Counted from the first letter of the stretch, positions 16,289-26,135 are shown. The stretch: 64,000 nucleotides of DNA from an uncultured Eubacteriales bacterium (GCA_934474225.1 CAKSLU010000008.1:1-64000), one strand, 5' to 3'. A program made the numbers and translations. The notes: a model not told the origin generated them from the letters alone.

Positions 16289-18064
16289 ATGAAAAAGATT
16301 TTGTGTTTGCTGCTGTCCGTTCTGATGGTTGCAGGCGCGCTGTCGCTATCCGTATTCGCGGCGGGTGACGCAGTGGCCTACATCTCGTTTGTCGGCGCTG
16401 ACACCAACGACGGCAAAACCGCAGATACACCGAAAAAAACGCTTGGCAAATTGAGCGGAAACGGCGCCGTAAGCCTGCTGAAGCACGGCGGCACGCTGGT
16501 TGCCAGCCAGAAGCTGTACTTCGGCGCGGACTATGTCTGGGAGGTACCCGGCGCTGTCACCATCACGGCAAACTACGACGGCAAGGACTATAAGAATCCC
16601 GAACCCGCAAAGAATCCCGCAAGCGGCATGATGAAGTTCAAGAGCGGCGTAACGCTCACCATCAAGAGCGATGTCACCATTGACGACATCATCCTCTTCC
16701 AGGAAGCCAATCAGAACACCATCATCGTCGAGGACGGCGGTTCGCTGACCATCACCGACAAGGTCGTCTGCATGACCGCAAAGTCCTACTACATGAACAT
16801 CGAGGTCATGGACGGCGGCAAGGCTGAGATAAACGGCGGTATCTTCTCCGCAATCGAAGGCGACGGCGAAATCAAGATTGCCGACGGCGTCAAGGTGCTC
16901 GGCTCGACCAAGCCCGAAGAGCCGACCGGCCCCGTCGAGGTCAAGGACGGCATCGCTTTCATCAGCCACGCAACCGGCAACAACGCAAATGACGGCATGT
17001 CCGCAGCGACCGCTAAGAAGGGCTTCGGCAAACCCACCGGTGACGGTGCCATGGGTCTGCTGACGCGCGGCGGCACGCTGGTCGTCAGCGGCAAGGCGTA
17101 CATCGGCAGCGCAAAGTTTGAGTTCCCCGCCATGTCCGATGAGCTTGTCATCACCTCGAATTACGGCGGCACCGACTATAAGAAGACGACGCCCGAGACC
17201 AACCCCGACTGCGCCTTCAAGATGCAGTCCGGCGCAGAGCTGGTCATCAACAGCGATGTCCGCTTTGACGATGTAATCCTCTTCCAGGAGGGCGCACAGA
17301 ACACCATCACGGTCAAGGCGGGAACGACGCTCATCATCACCGACAAGGTCGTCCTGATGTCCAAGCCCGACCTCGATTATCACTTCCGCATCGTGATCGA
17401 GCCCGGCGCAACTGCCATTCTCAGCAAAGAAGCGCAGAGCAAGATGACGATCGAAAACAGCGGCGAACTGCTCACCTATCAGTCCGCAGAGCCGGAATCC
17501 AAGTTCACGGCAAGCCGCACCTATGAGAACCAGTTCACCGATGTGCCGGCAAACGCATGGTTCCACACCTATGTCAAGACCGCATACGAGTATGCACTGG
17601 CAAACGGCACGGGCAAGACGACCTTCACGCCCGACGGCACCTTCACGGTGGCGCAGGCGCTGACCGCGGCTGCCAACATCCACAAGGCTTACACGGGCAG
17701 CACCATCGACACCGCGGGCGCTGCCAACTGGTACGACCCCTATGTCAACTACTGCGTAGCCAACGGCATCATCACGAAGGACCAGTTTGCAGACTACAAC
17801 AAGAACATCACGCGCGGCGAGATGGCAATTGTCTTTGCAAACATCCTGCCCGAGGCGGAATACAAGGCAATCCGCACCTACACGCTCTCTGACATGAACG
17901 ACACGCTGCCCTCTGCGGCAGCCGTCAAGAAGCTCGCCGAGGCGGGCATCGTCGGCGGCTCGAACGGCAAATACAAGCCGAACGACCCCATCAAGCGCTC
18001 CGAGGCATGCGTTATCTTCACGAGAATCGCCGTTGCCACCATGCGCGACGCCAAGGCAAACTGA
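16289..18064 (+). CDS. SLH-anchored surface protein, paralogue of the upstream SLH protein
   Basis: A 591-residue secreted protein. The signal peptide is ILCLLLSVLMVAGALSLSVF. Two homologous modules follow (about residues 25-220 and 225-400), each with AFISHATGNNANDG / AYISFVGADTNDG starts, a GGTLV...SGKAYIG strand and IIITDKVV rungs, giving a short beta-helix-like fold. Three SLH modules from FTASRTYENQFTDVPANAW to the end are nearly identical to those of the previous gene, pointing to duplication or gene conversion. ACGGAGG (16274-16280) sets ATG 16289; the frame extends upstream without a ribosome site. Confidence 0.85.
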   Translation: MKKILCLLLSVLMVAGALSLSVFAAGDAVAYISFVGADTNDGKTADTPKKTLGKLSGNGAVSLLKHGGTLVASQKLYFGADYVWEVPGAVTITANYDGKDYKNPEPAKNPASGMMKFKSGVTLTIKSDVTIDDIILFQEANQNTIIVEDGGSLTITDKVVCMTAKSYYMNIEVMDGGKAEINGGIFSAIEGDGEIKIADGVKVLGSTKPEEPTGPVEVKDGIAFISHATGNNANDGMSAATAKKGFGKPTGDGAMGLLTRGGTLVVSGKAYIGSAKFEFPAMSDELVITSNYGGTDYKKTTPETNPDCAFKMQSGAELVINSDVRFDDVILFQEGAQNTITVKAGTTLIITDKVVLMSKPDLDYHFRIVIEPGATAILSKEAQSKMTIENSGELLTYQSAEPESKFTASRTYENQFTDVPANAWFHTYVKTAYEYALANGTGKTTFTPDGTFTVAQALTAAANIHKAYTGSTIDTAGAANWYDPYVNYCVANGIITKDQFADYNKNITRGEMAIVFANILPEAEYKAIRTYTLSDMNDTLPSAAAVKKLAEAGIVGGSNGKYKPNDPIKRSEACVIFTRIAVATMRDAKAN

Positions 18065-18074
18065 CATAGTATCC

Positions 18075-18104
18075 AAAAAAGCAGCCCCGCGGGGCTGCTT
18101 TTTT
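18075..18104 (+). terminator. Intrinsic terminator after the second SLH paralogue
   Basis: GCAGCCCCGCGGGGCTGC flanked by A6 and T6; symmetric, so possibly bidirectional. Confidence 0.92.
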
Positions 18105-18133
18105 GCGTATGTGCGCTTTTTGCGGTATAGCTA

Positions 18134-18162
18134 TTTACTTTTGTGCAAAACTTTGCTATAAT
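18134..18162 (+). promoter_or_regulatory. Promoter of the gdpP-rplI-dnaB operon
   Basis: TTTACT (18134-18139), 17-nt spacer, TATAAT (18157-18162), about 65 nt before the gdpP ATG. Confidence 0.75.
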
Positions 18163-18227
18163 AATTTTTATAAAATAGGATGATTATCGCATTGTTTCCG
18201 CACGGCTTGCCGTGGAAAGGAGAAAAC

Positions 18228-20231
18228 ATGCAAAACAAAAATAAAAACCCGCGCATCGGACTGCCGATTGCCATTCTGGTGCTCGGCACGCTCTCGCTGC
18301 TGCTCTTCTTCGGGCTGACGAAGACGGGCAAGCTGCCGGGCGCCGTCTGCCTTGCGCTCTCGCTCTTTGTCTTTCTTGCGGCAAGCGGCGTGTACGCCTG
18401 GCTGTCGAGGGATGCAACGCGCGATGTTGAGGCGAAATTCGGGCGTTCGCTCGGGCAGATCATGCTGGAGATCGTCATCAAAATGCGCCTGCCGATGGTC
18501 ATCTGCGACACGGCGGGCAAGATCATCTGGCGCAACCGCGCCTTCGGCGAGGCGACGGAGACCATCGGCTCGGTCATGGGCGTGGGGCTGGACACCATCT
18601 CCACCCTCTCGCTGGACGCCCTCTCCGAAGATGCCCCCTGTGACGCCGAGTTGTGCGACCGTCTCTATCGGGTGGATGCCTTCGGCTTCAAGACCGACGA
18701 AAAAAACTACTGGTTCCTGATTTTCAACGACCGCACCGAATATGAAAAACTCACCGAAATGGTGGAGAGTGAGCGCAGCGTCATCGCCTATATTCTGATC
18801 GACAACCTGGACGAGCTTTCCCGCCATGTGCAGGACTTCGGCAGCGAGGTCAACGACATCGCCGGCATTCTGCGCGACTTTGCCGCCGAACTGGACGCCG
18901 TTTTGCGCGAATATGAGCGCAACAAGTATCTGCTGATCACCAACCGCGCGGGGCTGAACCGCTGCATCGCAAGCAGTTTTTCGATTCTCGACCGCGTGCG
19001 CGAAGTGCGCATCGGCGATATGGGACTGCCCGTGACCATCTCGATGGGCATCTCGGATGTGGGCGCGACGCTCCGCGACCGCGAAGCGGGCGCACGCGAG
19101 GCGCTCGGCATGGCGCTGGCGCGCGGCGGCGACCAGGTGGTCTACAAAAACGACGACGGACTGCGGTTCTACGGCGGCACGACCCGCCCGGTGCAGAAGC
19201 GCTCGAGCGTTGCCGCCAAGGTGCGCTCCTGTGAGCTGGTCGCGCACATTTCGCGCGCGTCGAGCGTCCTCATCATGGGGCACAGCGGCGCGGATCAGGA
19301 CTGCTTCGGCGCGGCGGTCGGCATTGCCCGCCTTGCGATGTTCTGCTTTGTCAAGCCCTATATCGTCGTGGACAAAACCGATGCAAATACGCAGAATTTC
19401 CTCGCGAAGTTCAAGAACATCCCCGAGTACGGCGACACCTTTGTGACGCCGGATGATGCGCAGGAGCTGATTGCCAGCGACACGCTGCTTGTCATTGTGG
19501 ATGTCAACAACATTGACCATATGTTAAGCCCCGGCATCGCGCTGAGCGTGAACGACGCCATCATCATCGACCACCACCGCAAGACTGCGCCGAAGACGCA
19601 GCGCGAGTGGATTGCCGAGTATATCGAGCCCTCCGCCTCCAGCGCATCCGAGCTGGTTGCGGAGATTCTGGAGCAGTCCATCAGCGAGGGGCTGCTGCTG
19701 CGCGAGGAGGCGGACGCCCTGCTCGGCGGCATTCTGCTGGACACCAAGCAGTTTACGCGCTCGACCGGCACCCGCACGCTGAACGCCGCCATCTACCTGC
19801 GCAGCGCGGGCGCAAGCGTGTATGAATCCGCGTGCGAACTGAAGAGCGACTTTTGCGAATTCCGCAAGCAGTCCAAGATCCTCTCCGACCTCGTCATTTA
19901 CCGCGGGCGCTTTGCCATCGCCAAGGACGAGGACGACGGCGCACCCACCGACCGCATTGCGGCGGCGAAGGCGGCGGAAAGTCTGCTCTCCATCAAGGGC
20001 GTGGACGCCGCGTTTGCCCTCATCCGCATCGGCGGAGAAACGCACATTTCCGCGCGCTCGGGCGCGGCGGTCAGCGTGCAGCTCATCCTGGAAAAGATGG
20101 GTGGCGGCGGCCATCTCGACAGCGCGGGCGCGCGCTCGGCAGACCCGATGGTCACCGTGCTGGAGCAGTTGAAGGCTGCCATTGACGCCTACCTCGAAGA
20201 AAACAGCGCGCCGACCGGCACCGAAATCTGA
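18228..20231 (+). CDS. gdpP: Cyclic-di-AMP phosphodiesterase, GdpP family (DHH/DHHA1)
   Basis: A 667-residue membrane enzyme hydrolysing c-di-AMP. Two N-terminal membrane helices (residues 10-60) precede a PAS-like region (about 85-150) and a degenerate GGDEF domain (about 175-305, with ERNKYLLITNRAGLN and SSFSILDRVREV). The DHH domain follows: metal-binding GHSGADQDCFGAAVG, VIVDVNN and IIIDHHRK. The DHHA1 end carries GGGGHLDSAGA. All expected metal ligands appear present. AAAGGAGA sits 5 nt before ATG 18228. Genes rplI and dnaB follow, the conserved Firmicutes order. Confidence 0.95.
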   Translation: MQNKNKNPRIGLPIAILVLGTLSLLLFFGLTKTGKLPGAVCLALSLFVFLAASGVYAWLSRDATRDVEAKFGRSLGQIMLEIVIKMRLPMVICDTAGKIIWRNRAFGEATETIGSVMGVGLDTISTLSLDALSEDAPCDAELCDRLYRVDAFGFKTDEKNYWFLIFNDRTEYEKLTEMVESERSVIAYILIDNLDELSRHVQDFGSEVNDIAGILRDFAAELDAVLREYERNKYLLITNRAGLNRCIASSFSILDRVREVRIGDMGLPVTISMGISDVGATLRDREAGAREALGMALARGGDQVVYKNDDGLRFYGGTTRPVQKRSSVAAKVRSCELVAHISRASSVLIMGHSGADQDCFGAAVGIARLAMFCFVKPYIVVDKTDANTQNFLAKFKNIPEYGDTFVTPDDAQELIASDTLLVIVDVNNIDHMLSPGIALSVNDAIIIDHHRKTAPKTQREWIAEYIEPSASSASELVAEILEQSISEGLLLREEADALLGGILLDTKQFTRSTGTRTLNAAIYLRSAGASVYESACELKSDFCEFRKQSKILSDLVIYRGRFAIAKDEDDGAPTDRIAAAKAAESLLSIKGVDAAFALIRIGGETHISARSGAAVSVQLILEKMGGGGHLDSAGARSADPMVTVLEQLKAAIDAYLEENSAPTGTEI

Positions 20232-20270
20232 AAAATTCACCCCGGCATTCCCGGAAGAAAGGATACCCCC

Positions 20271-20720
20271 ATGAAAGTAATTCTCTTGAAAGATGTAAAA
20301 GGCAGCGGCAAAGCGGGCGCAGTCGTCGAGGTTTCCGACGGCTTTGCGCGCAATTTTCTGATTCCGAAAGGGCTTGCCAAGTCGGCAGACGCCTCGGCGC
20401 TCAACGACCTGAAGAACAAGGAAGCGGCACGCCTGCACAAAATCGAAGTGGACAAGGCGGAGGCGCGCGAGATGGCGTCCAAACTGGAAGGCATCCTCGT
20501 GAAAATCGAGGCGGCAAGCGGCGCGGACGGCAGACTCTACGGCAGCATCACCTCGCAGCATGTCGCCGACGCACTGAAGGCGCAGGGCGGCGTGGAGATC
20601 GACAAGCGCAAGATCGTTCTGCCCGACCCCATCAAGGCATACGGCAAGTTTGAGATCCCGGTCAAGCTCTATGCGAGCGAGATCATGGGCAAGATCAATC
20701 TGATCGTCACCGACAAATAA
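20271..20720 (+). CDS. rplI: 50S ribosomal protein L9
   Basis: A 149-residue L9. The N-terminal rRNA-binding domain reads MKVILLKDVKGSGKAG, then VSDGFARNFLIPKGLA. A long connecting helix rich in K/E/A follows, and a C-terminal domain with GRLYGSITSQHVADAL. Length is normal. AAAGG is 8 nt upstream. It lies between gdpP and dnaB, as in many Firmicutes. Confidence 0.98.
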   Translation: MKVILLKDVKGSGKAGAVVEVSDGFARNFLIPKGLAKSADASALNDLKNKEAARLHKIEVDKAEAREMASKLEGILVKIEAASGADGRLYGSITSQHVADALKAQGGVEIDKRKIVLPDPIKAYGKFEIPVKLYASEIMGKINLIVTDK

Positions 20721-20747
20721 ACGGCAGTCGCCGAAAGGAGAATGGCT

Positions 20748-22091
20748 TTGAACGGCGATTTTACCAGAAAAATGCCCGTCTCAATCGAGGCGGAGCAATC
20801 GGTTCTCGGCTCGATTCTCATAAGTCCCGAGAGCTTTGACAAGATTGCCTCCCTGATTACGGCGGACGACTTCTATCTCGAAGAGCATCAGAACATCTTT
20901 GAGACCATGAAGGAGCTGTACAAAAAGAACCGCGAGATTGACCCCGTGACGCTGATTGACGCACTGGTGCGCGAGGGCGTCTATGACAAGGCGGGCGGCA
21001 CCGAGTACATCAAGGTGATTGCCAAGACCGTGCCGACGGCGGCGAATGTCGTGGACTATGCGAAAATTGTCAAGGACAAGAGCACGCTGCGCGCCATGAT
21101 TTCGGTCTGCGAGAGCATCTCGGAGGAGGCGTACACCGAGGCGGGCGAGGTCGAGTACCTCTTAAACGCCGCGGAGCAGCGCATCTTTGAGATTGCGGAG
21201 CGGCGCGAATCCAAGAACTTTGAGAAAATCAGCGACATTGTGCCGCGCGTCTATGCAAACCTTGAGCTTATCTCCAAGGACAAGAGCGCGCTCAAAGGCA
21301 CACCGACCGGGTTCTCCGGGCTTGACCGGGTGCTGGTCGGCATGGGCGAGAGCGACCTTGTGCTGATTGGCGCGCGCCCCGGTATGGGTAAGACCTCGTT
21401 TGCGCTGAACATCGGCACCAATGTGGCGAAGTCCACGAAGAAAGCCGTCTGCATTTTCTCGCTGGAAATGTCGTCGGACCAGCTGGTCACGCGTATACTT
21501 TCCAGTGAGGCGATGGTCGAGAGCAACGCGCTGCGCAGCGGCAACCTCACCGAGGAGGACTGGACCAAGCTGGCGCACGCGGCGGCGGAGATTGCCGAAT
21601 GCGACATGCTGATTGACGACACCACGGGGCAGACCATCACCGCCATGAAGGCAAAGCTGCGCCGCGTGAAGAACCTCGGGCTCGTCATCATCGACTACCT
21701 GCAGCTGATGCAGAGCGACCGCAAAATCGACAACCGCGTGCAGGAGGTCGCCGACATTTCGCGTAACCTCAAAATCATGGCAAAAGAGCTGAATGTGCCG
21801 ATCATCTGCTGCGCACAGCTCTCGCGCGGACCCGAATCCCGCACCGACAAAAAGCCGATGCTGTCCGACCTGCGCGACTCGGGCGCAATCGAGCAGGACG
21901 CCGACGTCGTCGTCTTCCTCTACCGCGACGAGTACTACAAGACCGCCGAGGCGGCGGGCGCGGCGGAGCAAAACGCCAACACTGCCGAGATCATCGTCGC
22001 CAAGAACCGCCACGGCGGTACCGGCACGGTCAAGGTCGGCTGGATCGGGCAGTACACCAAGTTCCGCACCATTGAGGAAGGATTGGAGTAA
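20748..22091 (+). CDS. dnaB: Replicative DNA helicase DnaB/DnaC
   Basis: A roughly 447-residue hexameric helicase that unwinds DNA at the replication fork. The N-terminal domain has PVSIEAEQSVLGSIL. The RecA-like domain shows Walker A GARPGMGKTSFALN, FSLEMSSDQLVTRILSS, Walker B LGLVIIDYLQLM, and QLSRGPESR...SDLRDSGAIEQDAD. SD AAAGGAG ends at 20740, only 1 nt before ATG 20742 but 7 nt before the in-frame TTG 20748, so TTG is favoured; the difference is two residues. tilS starts 22 bp downstream. Confidence 0.96.
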   Translation: MNGDFTRKMPVSIEAEQSVLGSILISPESFDKIASLITADDFYLEEHQNIFETMKELYKKNREIDPVTLIDALVREGVYDKAGGTEYIKVIAKTVPTAANVVDYAKIVKDKSTLRAMISVCESISEEAYTEAGEVEYLLNAAEQRIFEIAERRESKNFEKISDIVPRVYANLELISKDKSALKGTPTGFSGLDRVLVGMGESDLVLIGARPGMGKTSFALNIGTNVAKSTKKAVCIFSLEMSSDQLVTRILSSEAMVESNALRSGNLTEEDWTKLAHAAAEIAECDMLIDDTTGQTITAMKAKLRRVKNLGLVIIDYLQLMQSDRKIDNRVQEVADISRNLKIMAKELNVPIICCAQLSRGPESRTDKKPMLSDLRDSGAIEQDADVVVFLYRDEYYKTAEAAGAAEQNANTAEIIVAKNRHGGTGTVKVGWIGQYTKFRTIEEGLE

Positions 22092-22112
22092 GGGCGACCG
22101 ACTCCCGTTTCT

Positions 22113-23492
22113 ATGGACATTTATCGAAAGTTTACAGAGGCGCTCCGCACGCTCGGCGTGCACGGCGGTGTTGTCGTCGCCTTTTCGGGCGGGGCGGACT
22201 CCACCTGCCTGCTGTCTCTGTTCTGCACCGCCGCCGCGCGCGGCGATTTTCCCTATCCGCTTGCCGCGGCGCACCTCAATCACGGGCTGCGCGGCGAGGA
22301 AGCGGCGCGCGATGCGCGCTTCTGCGCAGAATTCTGCCGCGCACGCGGCATTCCCTGTTTCTGTGAGACGGCGGATGTCGCCGCGCTTGCCAAAGCGGCA
22401 CACCGCGGCATCGAGGAAACGGCGCGCAGCGCGCGCTACGCCTTCTTCGACCGTCTGCTTGCCGAAAATGCGGCGTATACCGCAGTTGCCACGGCGCACA
22501 ATAAAAACGATTTGTGCGAGACGATGCTGTTTCATCTTTCGCGCGGCACGGGGCTTGACGGGCTGTGCTCGATTCCCGCGCGGCGCGAAAGCATCATCCG
22601 CCCGCTGCTCGATGTGCGCCGCGACGAGATTTTAGCTTACCTCGCGGCTGCCGGGCAGGACTATGTCACCGACAGCACCAACTTATCCGCCCTCTACAGC
22701 CGCAACCGCATCCGCCGCACGGTGCTGCCCGCGCTGACGGAAGTCGCACCGCAGGCGGTGGACAGCATGGCGCGCACCGCGCATCTGCTGCGCGCCGATG
22801 CGGACTATCTCGACGCCGAGGCGCGGCGCATCTACCCCGCCGTCGTCAAAGACGGCGCGCTCGACACCGAAAAAGCACAAAACATTCACAGAGCGCTGCT
22901 TTCGCGCATCCTGCGGATGTTGTATAATGATACCTGTGGGACTGTCCCCGGCTGTGCGCACATCGACGCGCTCTGCGACCGCATTGCCGCAGGACGGCGC
23001 GACTTTCGCGCGTCCCTGCCGGGCGCTGTCGCCGTTGCCTCGCACGGACTTTTGCGCCTTTACACCGCGGATGACCGCGCAGGCGGCGCAGCGCAGGAAT
23101 TTGCCGTCCCGCTCACGCCCGGCGTGCCGGCCACGCTGCCTTTCGGCGACATGCTGCTGCTCACGCGCGGCGCGGTGCCGGACGACTTTCCGCATGAGCC
23201 TGCCGCCGTCTTCGCCGCCGAAGCATTTGACGGCGTGGACATCGTCGTGCGGTCACGGCGCGACGGCGACACGATTCACTACTTCGGCAAAACACACAAG
23301 GCCAAGCGCGTCATTGCCGACGCAAAACTGTCCCCCACGGCAAAATCGCGATTGTTTTTCCTCGCCGCGGGCGATACTGTACTGTATATCCGCGCTCTCG
23401 CCACCGCCGATGCGGCGTTTTACCGCGGCGGCGACGCGATGCGTTTATATATCAAATCGGAAGATAATAAAGGAGACGCCGACGGCGTTTAG
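22113..23492 (+). CDS. tilS: tRNA(Ile)-lysidine synthetase
   Basis: A 459-residue enzyme that converts C34 of tRNA-Ile(CAU) to lysidine using ATP and lysine. The PP-loop SGGADSTCLLSLF is at residues 26-38. HLNHGLRG, ETARSARYAFF and ATAHNKNDLCETMLFHL follow. The C-terminal TilS domain has VRSRRDGDTIHYFGKTHKAKR. It sits in the classic tilS-hpt-ftsH cluster. The AAGGG SD lies about 18 nt from the ATG with the imperfect inverted repeat GGAGT/ACTCC around it, a weaker relative of the leader layout seen at yidC and hpt. Confidence 0.95.
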   Translation: MDIYRKFTEALRTLGVHGGVVVAFSGGADSTCLLSLFCTAAARGDFPYPLAAAHLNHGLRGEEAARDARFCAEFCRARGIPCFCETADVAALAKAAHRGIEETARSARYAFFDRLLAENAAYTAVATAHNKNDLCETMLFHLSRGTGLDGLCSIPARRESIIRPLLDVRRDEILAYLAAAGQDYVTDSTNLSALYSRNRIRRTVLPALTEVAPQAVDSMARTAHLLRADADYLDAEARRIYPAVVKDGALDTEKAQNIHRALLSRILRMLYNDTCGTVPGCAHIDALCDRIAAGRRDFRASLPGAVAVASHGLLRLYTADDRAGGAAQEFAVPLTPGVPATLPFGDMLLLTRGAVPDDFPHEPAAVFAAEAFDGVDIVVRSRRDGDTIHYFGKTHKAKRVIADAKLSPTAKSRLFFLAAGDTVLYIRALATADAAFYRGGDAMRLYIKSEDNKGDADGV

Positions 23493-23496
23493 AAAC
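23471..23496 (+). promoter_or_regulatory. hpt leader: SD, 5-bp hairpin, 8-nt gap, ATG
   Basis: AGGAG (23471-23475) is followed at once by ACGCC/GGCGT with loop GAC (23476-23488), then 8 nt to ATG 23497. SD and hairpin lie inside the 3' end of tilS. The linear SD-ATG distance is 21 nt. Confidence 0.5.
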
Positions 23497-24045
23497 ATGA
23501 ACAACGACATCCTGAAAATTCTCGTAGACGAAAAAGAAATTGACGCAGCAACCACGCGCCTTGCGGGGGAGATCGACCGCGACTACGCGGGCAAATCCGA
23601 GCATCTTGTGCTGCTCGGCATCCTGAAAGGCTCGCTGCCCTTCATGGCGGAACTGATGAAAAAGCTGACCGTGAACCCCGAAATCGAGGTCATGAAGGTG
23701 TCCTCCTACGGTGCGGGTACCAAAACGAGCGGTTCCATCCACATCATTCTGGACTGGATGCGCCCGAACATCGAGGAGTGCGACATCGTGGTGATCGAGG
23801 ACATCATCGACAGCGGCAGGACGCTCTCCTACCTCTGCGACTATCTGAAACTCAAGGGCGCAAAGAGCGTGCGCACCTGCACCCTGCTCGACAAGCCCTC
23901 CCGCCGCGAGGTGGAGTTCACCCCGGACTACTGCGGCGTGACCGTCCCGGACGAATTTGTGGTCGGCTTTGGGCTCGACTATGCGGAAAAGTACCGCGCG
24001 CTCCCTTACATAGGCATTCTCAAACCCGAGATCTACGCAAAATAA
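23497..24045 (+). CDS. hpt: Hypoxanthine phosphoribosyltransferase
   Basis: A 182-residue type I phosphoribosyltransferase salvaging hypoxanthine (and often guanine) to IMP/GMP. Seen: LGILKGSLPFMAELM, the flexible loop region KVSSYGAGTKTSGSI, PRPP loop VVIEDIIDSGRTLSYL, and the base-binding end PDEFVVGFGLDYAEKYRALP. The tilS stop at 23492 is 4 nt before the ATG. The frame is open upstream, but homology begins at this ATG. In other Firmicutes Hpt is encoded in the same place and binds FtsH or TilS. Confidence 0.96.
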   Translation: MNNDILKILVDEKEIDAATTRLAGEIDRDYAGKSEHLVLLGILKGSLPFMAELMKKLTVNPEIEVMKVSSYGAGTKTSGSIHIILDWMRPNIEECDIVVIEDIIDSGRTLSYLCDYLKLKGAKSVRTCTLLDKPSRREVEFTPDYCGVTVPDEFVVGFGLDYAEKYRALPYIGILKPEIYAK

Positions 24046-24096
24046 ACGCCGCACAGAGGCACTTAGGATTTCCTCCCAGAAAGGTTTGGTACCCTG

Positions 24097-26127
24097 ATGA
24101 AAAACAACATGAAAGTCATCCTCATGTATGTCGTCTTCATTCTGGCGATTACATGGCTTGTGTCCAGCTTCTTCCCCACGAAGGAGACCGAGGCGCTGAA
24201 CTACAGCGATGTGCTGAGTTACTTTGAAAAAGGCGAAGTCAGGTCGTTCAGCGTGGACACCAACAACCGGCTGACGATGAAGCTGCGGCAGGCGGACGGC
24301 TCGAAGGACAAGACCGTCACCTACAGCCTGCGCGACCTCTCGCTCTTCATTCACGACACCGAGGATACCGTCAAGGCGCAGTATGCGGACGGCACGATTG
24401 AAAAATACGACTACAAGCCCGTGGTGGTCAACTGGTGGGTCTCCTTCTTACCCTACCTCATCATGATGGTCATTTTCATCGCGTTCTGGATCTACATGGT
24501 CCGGCAGATGAACGGCCAGGGCGGCAAGATGAACAGCTTCGGCCGCGCGCGCGTCAAGGTGGCAAGCGACCAGAAAAAGCGCGTCACCTTTGCCGATGTG
24601 GCAGGCGCGGACGAGGAGAAAGAGGAGCTTGAGGAGGTCGTCGAATTTCTCAAGCACCCGGCAGAATTTGAAAAACTGGGCGCCAAAATTCCGCACGGCG
24701 TGCTCTTGATGGGCCCTCCCGGCACGGGTAAGACCCTGCTTGCCAAGGCGGTTGCCGGTGAGGCGAATGTGCCGTTCTACTCCATCTCCGGCTCCGACTT
24801 TGTGGAGATGTACGTCGGCGTCGGCGCATCGCGCGTGCGCGATTTGTTTGAGACGGCGCGCCGCCATCCCGCCAGCATCGTCTTCATCGACGAGATCGAC
24901 GCGGTCGGCAGACAGCGCGGCACGGGTCTCGGCGGCGGTCATGACGAGCGCGAACAGACGCTCAACCAGCTGCTCGTCGAGATGGACGGCTTCGGCGCGG
25001 GCGGCAGCAATGTCATTGTCATGGCGGCGACCAACCGCGCGGACATTCTCGACCCCGCCCTGCTCCGCCCCGGCCGCTTTGACCGACAGATCACGGTCAA
25101 CTATCCCGACATCCGCGGCCGCGAGGCGATCCTGCACGTCCATGCCAAGGGTAAGCCGTTTGAGAGCGATGTGGACTTCTCCACGATCGCCAAGACCACG
25201 GTCGGCTTCACCGGCGCGGACCTTGCCAACCTTCTCAACGAGGCGGCGCTGCTTGCCGCCCGCCGCAAAAAGGCGCTCATCGGCATGAACGACATCGAGG
25301 ACGCGATGATGCGCGTGCTCATGGGGCCGCAGAAGCGCTCGCACAAGATTTCGGACAACGACAAGAAAATCACGGCATACCACGAGGCAGGTCACGCCAT
25401 CGCGGCGAAGATCGTCTGCCCGAACGAGACCGTGCATCAGATTTCGATTATCCCCGCCGGGCAGGCTGCCGGTGTCACAGTGACCCGCCCGAACGGCGAC
25501 CATGAGCATCTGACCAAGAGCCAGATGGAGGGCAAAATCGTCATGCTGCTCGGCGGTCGCTGCGCCGAGGCGCTCATCGTCGGTGATATTTCGACCGGCG
25601 CGTCCAACGACATCGAGCGCGCAACGAGCATTGCGCGCAGCATGGTCACGCACTACGGCATGAGCGAGAAGCTCGGCACCGTTGCCTACGGGCACGACCA
25701 GAGCAGCGTCTTCCTCGGCAGAGACTTCTCCAGCGCCCCTGCCTACTCCGAGAACACCGCCGCGCTGATTGACAGCGAAACGCTGCGCATCGTCAACGAG
25801 GCATACGCCAAGGTCGAGGAGATTTTGAAGGCGCATATGGATAAGCTGCACTTCATCGCCGGGTTCCTCTTCAAGAACGAGGTCATGGAGGCAGACCAGT
25901 TTGACGCCGCGATGCAGGACGGCGAACACACCTACGAAGAGATCGAGGCGCTCCGCAGCGAGCGCTCGAAGCGCTCCGAGGCGGAGAACGCCGAGGCAAA
26001 GCGCCGCCGCGACGCGGAGGACGCCGAGCGCAAGCAGAAAGCGGCGCGTGACGCCGCCGCCCATCTCGACGAGATTGACACGGAAGGCGATGCGGACGAC
26101 GATACCCCGCCGACGCCGAAAGACTGA
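24097..26127 (+). CDS. ftsH: ATP-dependent zinc metalloprotease FtsH
   Basis: A 676-residue membrane protease that degrades misfolded and regulatory membrane proteins. Two membrane helices (residues 6-25 and about 112-135) flank a small extracellular domain. The AAA+ part shows Walker A GPPGTGKT, Walker B IVFIDEIDAVG, the second-region-of-homology Arg pattern ATNRADILDPALLRPGRFDR and pore loop FVEMYVGVGASRVRD. The zinc site HEAGH lies at about residue 430. The C-terminal 90 residues are a charged E/R/A-rich extension longer than usual. Last gene of the 18-26 kb run, followed by a terminator. Confidence 0.97.
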   Translation: MKNNMKVILMYVVFILAITWLVSSFFPTKETEALNYSDVLSYFEKGEVRSFSVDTNNRLTMKLRQADGSKDKTVTYSLRDLSLFIHDTEDTVKAQYADGTIEKYDYKPVVVNWWVSFLPYLIMMVIFIAFWIYMVRQMNGQGGKMNSFGRARVKVASDQKKRVTFADVAGADEEKEELEEVVEFLKHPAEFEKLGAKIPHGVLLMGPPGTGKTLLAKAVAGEANVPFYSISGSDFVEMYVGVGASRVRDLFETARRHPASIVFIDEIDAVGRQRGTGLGGGHDEREQTLNQLLVEMDGFGAGGSNVIVMAATNRADILDPALLRPGRFDRQITVNYPDIRGREAILHVHAKGKPFESDVDFSTIAKTTVGFTGADLANLLNEAALLAARRKKALIGMNDIEDAMMRVLMGPQKRSHKISDNDKKITAYHEAGHAIAAKIVCPNETVHQISIIPAGQAAGVTVTRPNGDHEHLTKSQMEGKIVMLLGGRCAEALIVGDISTGASNDIERATSIARSMVTHYGMSEKLGTVAYGHDQSSVFLGRDFSSAPAYSENTAALIDSETLRIVNEAYAKVEEILKAHMDKLHFIAGFLFKNEVMEADQFDAAMQDGEHTYEEIEALRSERSKRSEAENAEAKRRRDAEDAERKQKAARDAAAHLDEIDTEGDADDDTPPTPKD

Positions 26128-26135
26128 GAAGAGTA

